Positions 58,984-64,000 of a stretch of 64,000 nucleotides of DNA are shown here, piece after piece. This DNA is from Streptomyces mutomycini (GTDB lineage Bacteria; Actinomycetota; Actinomycetes; Streptomycetales; Streptomycetaceae): NCBI RefSeq assembly GCF_001700505.1, contig NZ_MAPV01000082.1, positions 1 through 64,000 of the forward strand. Reading direction: 5' to 3'. Numbering within the stretch: position 1 is the stretch's first letter; each line of letters starts with the position of its first letter. The position numbers were made by a program, and so were the translations under genes. The notes under the pieces were generated by a model. That model searched no databases. It was not told where the DNA came from and saw only the letters and a program-made list of their open reading frames with translations.

Positions 58984-59933
58984 GCCGGACCGTGGAGGGA
59001 CAGACGACGTACATGTCGGCACCGGTACAGGCCGCGTACAGCTACTGCGAGGCCGTCACCGGACAGCAGGCCCGCAATTTCGCGTACGGCATCCGACTGC
59101 TGCCGTACGAGAAGCGGCAGGCGATGTCGGCGCTGTACGCCTTCTCCCGTCGGGTCGACGACATCGGCGACGGCGAACTGGATCCGGGGACCAAGCACGC
59201 CCGGCTGGAGGAGACCAGGGAACTGCTCGGCCGGATCCGCGACAACGCGGTCGACGAGGACGACACCGACCCGGTCGCGGTCGCGCTGGCCGACGCCGCG
59301 CGTCGTTTCCCGCTGCCGCTCGGCGGCCTCGACGAGCTCATCGACGGCGTGCTGATGGATGTGCGCAGCGCGACCTACGAGACCTGGGACGACCTGAAGA
59401 CGTACTGCCGGTGCGTCGCGGGCGCCATCGGGCGCCTCAGCCTCGGCGTCTTCGGGACGGACGCGGGCGCACCCGGTGCTGAGCGGGCCGCGGAGTACGC
59501 CGACACCCTCGGCCTCGCGCTCCAGCTCACCAACATCCTGCGCGACGTCCGCGAGGACGCGGGCAACGGACGTACGTACCTGCCCGCGGACGACCTCGCC
59601 AAGTTCGGCTGCTCCGCCGGATTCCACCGGGCCACCCCGCCCCCCGGGGCCGACTTCGCCGGCCTGGTGCACTTCGAGGTCCGCCGCGCACGGGCGCTCT
59701 TCGCCGAGGGCTACCGGCTGCTGCCCCTGCTGGACCGGCGCAGCGGTGCCTGCGTGGCCGCCATGGCCGGCATCTACCGCCGGCTCCTCGACCGGATCGA
59801 ACGCGATCCCGAGGCGGTCCTGCGCGGCAGGGTCTCGCTGCCGGGCCACGAGAAGGCGTACGTTGCGGTGCGCGGCCTGTCGGGCCTCGACACGCGGTAC
59901 ATCTCACGCCGGACGGCCAGGGGGAGGGCCTGA
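58980..59933 (+). CDS. hpnD: Presqualene diphosphate synthase, HpnD
   Basis: This 317-residue head-to-head prenyl synthase has Asp-rich motifs YAFSRRVDDIGDGE and QLTNILRDVREDAGNGRTYLP. In the HpnCDE pathway it joins two farnesyl diphosphates to presqualene diphosphate. GTG 58980 overlaps the hpnC stop (GTGA); GTG 58992 and ATG 59013 (MSAPVQAAYSYCEAVTG) are later alternatives, the last fitting the conserved start of the family. hpnE follows after 88 bases. Confidence 0.9.
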   Translation: MSRTVEGQTTYMSAPVQAAYSYCEAVTGQQARNFAYGIRLLPYEKRQAMSALYAFSRRVDDIGDGELDPGTKHARLEETRELLGRIRDNAVDEDDTDPVAVALADAARRFPLPLGGLDELIDGVLMDVRSATYETWDDLKTYCRCVAGAIGRLSLGVFGTDAGAPGAERAAEYADTLGLALQLTNILRDVREDAGNGRTYLPADDLAKFGCSAGFHRATPPPGADFAGLVHFEVRRARALFAEGYRLLPLLDRRSGACVAAMAGIYRRLLDRIERDPEAVLRGRVSLPGHEKAYVAVRGLSGLDTRYISRRTARGRA

Positions 59934-60021
59934 TGACGGGTCGGGTCCGAGGTACGGCCCGGGCAACCTGCGGGCGCCCCGGTGCGTCCCTTTCCGCGAC
60001 CGCACGGCGAAGGGAGCGGAC

Positions 60022-61410
60022 ATGACAGGCCAAAGCCCCCGGCCCTCCCGGGCGGTGGTCGTCGGCGGCGGCCTCGCCGGAGTCACCTCGGCGCTGCGTC
60101 TCGCCGACGCGGGGCTCGACGTCACCCTGCTCGAAGGCCGCCCCCGCCTCGGCGGGCTCGCCTTCTCCTTCCGCCGCGGCGACCTGTCCGTCGACAACGG
60201 CCAGCACGTCTACCTGCGCTGCTGTACTGCCTACCGCTGGTTCCTGGACCGGATCGAGGGGACCCACCTCGCCCCGCTGCAGGACCGCCTCGACGTGCCC
60301 GTGCTCGACGTCGGACGGCCCGCCGGGCCGCGCCTCGGACGGCTCCGCCGCACCGGGCTGCCCGTACCGCTGCACCTCGCCGGAGGGCTCGCCGCATACC
60401 CGCACCTCTCGCTCGCGGAGAAGGCCGGCGTCGCCCGCGCCGCACTGGCGCTGGGCCGTCTGGACCCCGCCGACCCCGCGCTGGACGGCATCGACTTCGC
60501 GACCTGGCTGCGCCGCCACGGGCAGTCGCAGCGCACCATCGAGGCACTCTGGGACCTCGTCGGTGTCGCCACCCTCAACGCCACCGCGCCCCACGCCTCC
60601 ATGGCGCTCGCCGCGAAGGTCTTCAAGACGGGGCTCCTCTCCGAACCGGGTGCCGCCGACATCGGCTGGGCCGCCGTGCCGCTCGGGGACCTCCACGACA
60701 CCCTCGCCCGGAAGGCACTCGAATCGGCGGGCGTCGAGATCCGGCTGCGCGCCCGGGCCGGTTCCCTCACCCGCGCCGAGGGCGGCCGCTGGGCCGTGGA
60801 GACCGACGGCGAGCGGTTCGAGGCGGACACCGTCGTACTCGCCGTGCCCCAGGGGGAGACCCACCGGCTGTTGCCCGACGGCGCGCTCGACGACCCGGAC
60901 CGGCTCCTCGACCTCACCGACGCACCGATCCTCAACGTGCACGTCGTCTACGACCGACCAGTGCTGCGCAGGCCGTTCTTCGCCGCGCTCGGCTCACCCG
61001 TGCAGTGGGTCTTCGACCGCACCGCGTCCTCGGGCCTCCAGGGCGGCGGCCAGTACCTCGCGGTGTCCCAGTCGGCGGCCCAGGACGAGATCGATCTTCC
61101 CGTCGCCGAACTGCGCAAGCGCTACGTGCCCGAGCTCGAGCGGCTGCTCCCGGCGGCGCGAGAAGCCGGGATCCGCGACTTCTTCGTCACCCGGGAGCGC
61201 ACCGCGACCTTCGCGCCCGCACCGGGCGTGGGACGCCTCAGGCCCGGTACGCACACCCGTGCCACCGGACTGCACCTGGCGGGGGCATGGACCGCCACCG
61301 GCTGGCCCGCCACGATGGAGGGTGCCGTCCGCAGCGGCTTCAGCGCCGCGGACGCCGCGCTCCGGGCCCTCGGCAGGCCACACGAACATCCGCTGCAGGA
61401 GGCGGCATGA
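60022..61410 (+). CDS. hpnE: Hydroxysqualene dehydroxylase-like flavoprotein, HpnE
   Basis: This 462-residue FAD-dependent amine-oxidase-fold enzyme has the dinucleotide-binding motif VVVGGGLAGVTSALRLADAG. It also has the family segments GGLAFSFRRGDLSVDNGQHVYLRCC (partly quoted) and the C-terminal FAD segment GLHLAGAWTATGWPATMEGAVRSG. In the HpnCDE pathway it reduces hydroxysqualene to squalene. ATG 60022 has AGGGAG at 6 bases. Its end overlaps the polyprenyl synthase start (ATGA). Confidence 0.92.
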   Translation: MTGQSPRPSRAVVVGGGLAGVTSALRLADAGLDVTLLEGRPRLGGLAFSFRRGDLSVDNGQHVYLRCCTAYRWFLDRIEGTHLAPLQDRLDVPVLDVGRPAGPRLGRLRRTGLPVPLHLAGGLAAYPHLSLAEKAGVARAALALGRLDPADPALDGIDFATWLRRHGQSQRTIEALWDLVGVATLNATAPHASMALAAKVFKTGLLSEPGAADIGWAAVPLGDLHDTLARKALESAGVEIRLRARAGSLTRAEGGRWAVETDGERFEADTVVLAVPQGETHRLLPDGALDDPDRLLDLTDAPILNVHVVYDRPVLRRPFFAALGSPVQWVFDRTASSGLQGGGQYLAVSQSAAQDEIDLPVAELRKRYVPELERLLPAAREAGIRDFFVTRERTATFAPAPGVGRLRPGTHTRATGLHLAGAWTATGWPATMEGAVRSGFSAADAALRALGRPHEHPLQEAA

Positions 61411-62510
61411 GCAGTACCACCGGAACAAGAGGAGAGTCTGTGACCCCGGCGAATCCGGCTTACGACACCGTGGCGGACCCCACGGACGTCACCGCGCTTC
61501 TGGAGCGTGGGAGGGCCCTGTCAGCGCCGGTGCTGCGAGCTGCCGTGGACCGGCTGGCGCCGCCCATGGACACCGTCGCGGCGTACCACTTCGGCTGGAT
61601 CGATGCCCACGGCCGACCGGCCGACGGAGACGGCGGCAAGGCCGTGCGTCCCGCACTCGCCCTGCTGTCCGCGGAGGCGGCGGGCGCCCCGGCGGAGGCC
61701 GGGATCCCCGGAGCCGTGGCCGTCGAACTCGTGCACAACTTCTCGCTGCTGCACGACGACCTGATGGACGGCGACGAGCAGCGCCGTCACCGCGACACCG
61801 TATGGAAGGTGCACGGCCCCGCCCAGGCGATCCTCGTCGGCGACGCGCTCTTCGCGCTGGCCAACGAGATCCTGCTGGAGCTCGGCACCGTCGAGGCCGG
61901 CCGTGCCGCCCGCCGCCTGACCACGGCCAGCCGCAAGCTGATCGATGGTCAGGCCCAGGACATCTCCTACGAGCACCGCGAGCGGGTCACCGTCGAGGAG
62001 TGCCTGGAGATGGAGGGCAACAAGACGGGCGCCCTGCTCGCCTGCGCCGTCTCCATCGGCGCCGTGCTCGGCGGGGCCGACGACCGCACCGCCGACACCC
62101 TGGAGGCGTACGGCTACCACCTCGGCCTCGCGTTCCAGGCGGTCGACGACCTGCTCGGAATCTGGGGCGACCCCGAGTCCACGGGCAAGCAGACCTGGAG
62201 CGATCTGCGCCAGCGCAAGAAGTCCCTGCCCGTCGTGGCCGCGCTCGCCGCGGGCGGGCCCGCATCGGAGCGTCTGGGCGAACTGCTCGCCGCGGACGCC
62301 AAGAGCAGTGACTTCGACAGCTTCTCCGAAGAGGAGTTCGCCGCCCGAGCGGCACTCATCGAGGAGGCGGGCGGCCGCGAGTGGACCGCCCAGGAAGCCC
62401 GCCGTCAGCACGCGGTAGCCATCGAGGCGCTGCACGGCGTCGACATGCCGGAACGAGTACGCGCGCAGCTCACCGAGCTCGCGGACTTCGTGGTCGTACG
62501 AAAGAGATGA
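61407..62510 (+). CDS. Polyprenyl diphosphate synthase (trans-prenyltransferase)
   Basis: This 367-residue enzyme condenses IPP with allylic diphosphates. First Asp-rich motif is DDLMD at 117-121 (LLHDDLMDGD). The second is DDLLGIWGD at 247-255, which departs from the plain DDxxD form. KxxR-type and GQAQDI segments are present. In the hopanoid operon it is expected to make farnesyl diphosphate for HpnD. ATG 61407 overlaps hpnE (ATGA) with AGGAGG upstream; a second good start is GTG 61440 with GAGGAGAG. It is followed by the cyclase after 104 bases. Confidence 0.9.
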   Translation: MSSTTGTRGESVTPANPAYDTVADPTDVTALLERGRALSAPVLRAAVDRLAPPMDTVAAYHFGWIDAHGRPADGDGGKAVRPALALLSAEAAGAPAEAGIPGAVAVELVHNFSLLHDDLMDGDEQRRHRDTVWKVHGPAQAILVGDALFALANEILLELGTVEAGRAARRLTTASRKLIDGQAQDISYEHRERVTVEECLEMEGNKTGALLACAVSIGAVLGGADDRTADTLEAYGYHLGLAFQAVDDLLGIWGDPESTGKQTWSDLRQRKKSLPVVAALAAGGPASERLGELLAADAKSSDFDSFSEEEFAARAALIEEAGGREWTAQEARRQHAVAIEALHGVDMPERVRAQLTELADFVVVRKR

Positions 62511-62614
62511 TCACCATCCAGATATGACTCGCAGTCGCCGGCGGGCGCCCCACGGGGCGCCCGCCGACGGAGACCCCAGCACAGCAGAGGACAGCACTGC
62601 ACGAAGGGGAAGCC

Positions 62615-64000
62615 ATGACAGCGACGACCGACGGAAGCACCGGGGCCGCGAACCTCCTCGCAGCCCCGGCCGGCGATCCGACCGAATCAACCATCGCCGC
62701 GGACGATGTTCTCGCCGTCGCGCGGCAGGCCGCGGAACGCTCGGTGGAGCACCTCCTCGGCCGGCAGGACGAGCAGGGCTGGTGGAAGGGCGACCTCGCC
62801 ACCAACGTCACCATGGACGCCGAGGACCTGCTGCTCCGTCAGTTCCTGGGAATCCAGGACCCGGACACCGTCAAGGCCGCGGCCCGCTTCATCAGGGGCG
62901 AGCAACTCGGCGACGGCCCCTGGAACACCTTCTACGAGGGACCGCCCGACCTCTCCGCCACCATCGAGGCGTACGTCGCCCTGCGACTGGCCGGAGACCG
63001 GCCCGACGACCCCCACATGATCCGCGCGGCCGGCTGGGTCAGGGAGCAGGGCGGTATCGCGGAGTCCCGGGTGTTCACCCGGATCTGGCTCGCGCTCTTC
63101 GGCTGGTGGAAGTGGGACGACCTGCCGGAACTCCCGCCCGAGCTGATGTTCTTCCCGAAGTGGGTCCCGCTCAACATCTACGACTTCGGCTGCTGGGCCC
63201 GCCAGACCATCGTGCCGCTCACCATCGTGTCCGCCATGCGGCCCGTACGGCCGGCACCGTTTCCCCTGGACGAACTGCACAGCGACCCGGCCGACCCACG
63301 ACCGTCCCGACCAACCGCGCCCGTGGTCAGTTGGGACGGCGTCTTCGAGCGGCTCGACAAGGCACTGCACCTGTACCACAAGGTGGCCCCGCGCAAGCTG
63401 CGGCGCGTCGCCATGAACGCCGCCGCCCGCTGGATCATCGAACGCCAGGAGAACGACGGCTGCTGGGGCGGCATCCAGCCCCCCGCGGTGTATTCCGTCA
63501 TCGCCCTGCACCTGCTGGGATACGACCTCGACCACCCGGTCATGCGGGCGGGTCTCGAATCGCTCGACCGGTTCACCGTGTGGCGTGAGGACGGCGCCCG
63601 CATGGTCGAGGCCTGCCAGTCCCCGGTCTGGGACACCTGCCTCGCCACCATCGCCCTCGCCGACGCGGGAGTGAGCCCCGACCACCCGGCGCTGGTGAGA
63701 GCGGCCGACTGGATGCTCGGCGAGGAGATCGTGCGCCCCGGCGACTGGGCCGTGCGAAAGCCCCAACTGGCTCCGGGTGGATGGGCGTTCGAGTTCCACA
63801 ACAGCAACTACCCGGACATCGACGACACCGCCGAAGTCGTCCTGGCTTTGCGTCGCGTCCAGCACCCCGACCCCGACAGGGTCGAGGCTGCCATCGAGCG
63901 CGGAGTGCGCTGGAACCTCGGCATGCAGTCGCGCAACGGCGCCTGGGGAGCCTTCGACGCGGACAACACCAGCCCGCTGCCCAACCGGCTGCCGTTCTGC
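62615..64000 (+). CDS. shc: Squalene-hopene cyclase (5' part, runs off the window)
   Basis: The first 462 residues of squalene-hopene cyclase are visible. The enzyme folds squalene to hopene on the membrane surface. The catalytic protonation motif DIDDTA is at residues 401-406. Several QW-type repeats are seen (QDEQGWW, RQENDGCWGG, QSRNGAWGAFD). ATG 62615 has AAGGGGA at 4-5 bases. The reading frame is open at the right edge, so about a quarter to a third of the protein is missing from the window. Its product hopene is the precursor of hopanoid membrane lipids made by later genes expected downstream. Confidence 0.94.
   Translation, partial: MTATTDGSTGAANLLAAPAGDPTESTIAADDVLAVARQAAERSVEHLLGRQDEQGWWKGDLATNVTMDAEDLLLRQFLGIQDPDTVKAAARFIRGEQLGDGPWNTFYEGPPDLSATIEAYVALRLAGDRPDDPHMIRAAGWVREQGGIAESRVFTRIWLALFGWWKWDDLPELPPELMFFPKWVPLNIYDFGCWARQTIVPLTIVSAMRPVRPAPFPLDELHSDPADPRPSRPTAPVVSWDGVFERLDKALHLYHKVAPRKLRRVAMNAAARWIIERQENDGCWGGIQPPAVYSVIALHLLGYDLDHPVMRAGLESLDRFTVWREDGARMVEACQSPVWDTCLATIALADAGVSPDHPALVRAADWMLGEEIVRPGDWAVRKPQLAPGGWAFEFHNSNYPDIDDTAEVVLALRRVQHPDPDRVEAAIERGVRWNLGMQSRNGAWGAFDADNTSPLPNRLPFC

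Noticed and set aside
59982..61406. Long Arg/Pro-rich frame in front of the polyprenyl synthase
   Set aside because: It reads hpnE in the wrong frame; only the part from ATG 61407 is the true synthase.

Overview
The window is chromosomal DNA of a Streptomyces-type actinomycete. Third codon positions are almost all G or C, and GTG and TTG starts and stop/start overlaps are common. The gene set is typical of the genus: WhiB-like and SsgA-like developmental proteins, a two-domain small laccase, GH46 chitosanase, an LPFR-motif mini-protein, RsbW-type ATPase, BCCT transporter and a hopanoid operon. No tRNA, rRNA, CRISPR array, prophage or intact insertion sequence was seen. The region looks like core-to-accessory chromosome with several decayed genes.

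Layout. 1-3.4 kb: tail of an extracytoplasmic protein, then a divergent pair of split LigD functions (ATP-dependent DNA ligase and LigD-type polymerase), the latter overlapping a membrane protein. 3.4-9.4 kb: a secreted copper/sugar-oxidation block, made of a cupredoxin/DUF1080 protein coupled to a ThuA/sugar-dehydrogenase fusion and divergent from a small laccase. 9.5-19.7 kb: VOC protein, WhiB-like protein, chitosanase, acyl-ACP desaturase with a repeat-type operator, ABC-F protein, SsgA-like protein, TROVE RNA-binding protein, YciI-like protein, endonuclease V and a saccharopine-dehydrogenase-like protein. 19.9-26.2 kb: an acyl-CoA catabolic operon (racemase, broken F420 oxidoreductase, acyl-CoA dehydrogenase, thiolase, FadB-type enzyme), followed by a convergent MerR regulator.

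27-45 kb: macro-domain protein, TetR regulator, two DUF2236 genes plus a DUF2236 relic, LacI regulator, BCCT transporter, D-amino-acid-oxidase-like enzyme, second ABC-F protein, pectate lyase with a lectin domain, a second LacI regulator with two identical palindromic operators, Tex, the LPFR mini-protein, SCO6745-like protein, a DJ-1/PfpI relic, enoyl-CoA hydratase and a DUF308 membrane protein. 45-50 kb: anti-sigma-like ATPase, IPP isomerase, a methyltransferase-acetyltransferase fusion, cation-efflux protein and GalE.

50.5-57.6 kb: a tightly coupled operon with two CDP-alcohol phosphotransferases, a sugar-nucleotidyltransferase-like protein, a glycerol-1-phosphate-dehydrogenase-like enzyme, a GT2 glycosyltransferase and a two-gene ABC exporter. 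It is best read as synthesis and export of a phosphoglycerol-type surface glycoconjugate. It ends in a strong hairpin. 58.0-64.0 kb: hopanoid operon (hpnC, hpnD, hpnE, polyprenyl synthase, squalene-hopene cyclase), which runs off the right edge; idi at 46 kb could feed it.

The best candidates for undescribed biology are the phosphoglycerol/CDP-alcohol operon, including one phosphotransferase lacking the last catalytic Asp, and the secreted cupredoxin/keto-sugar/laccase block. Translation and motif statements were read from the sequence; family names rest on remembered family signatures, and no database search was run.
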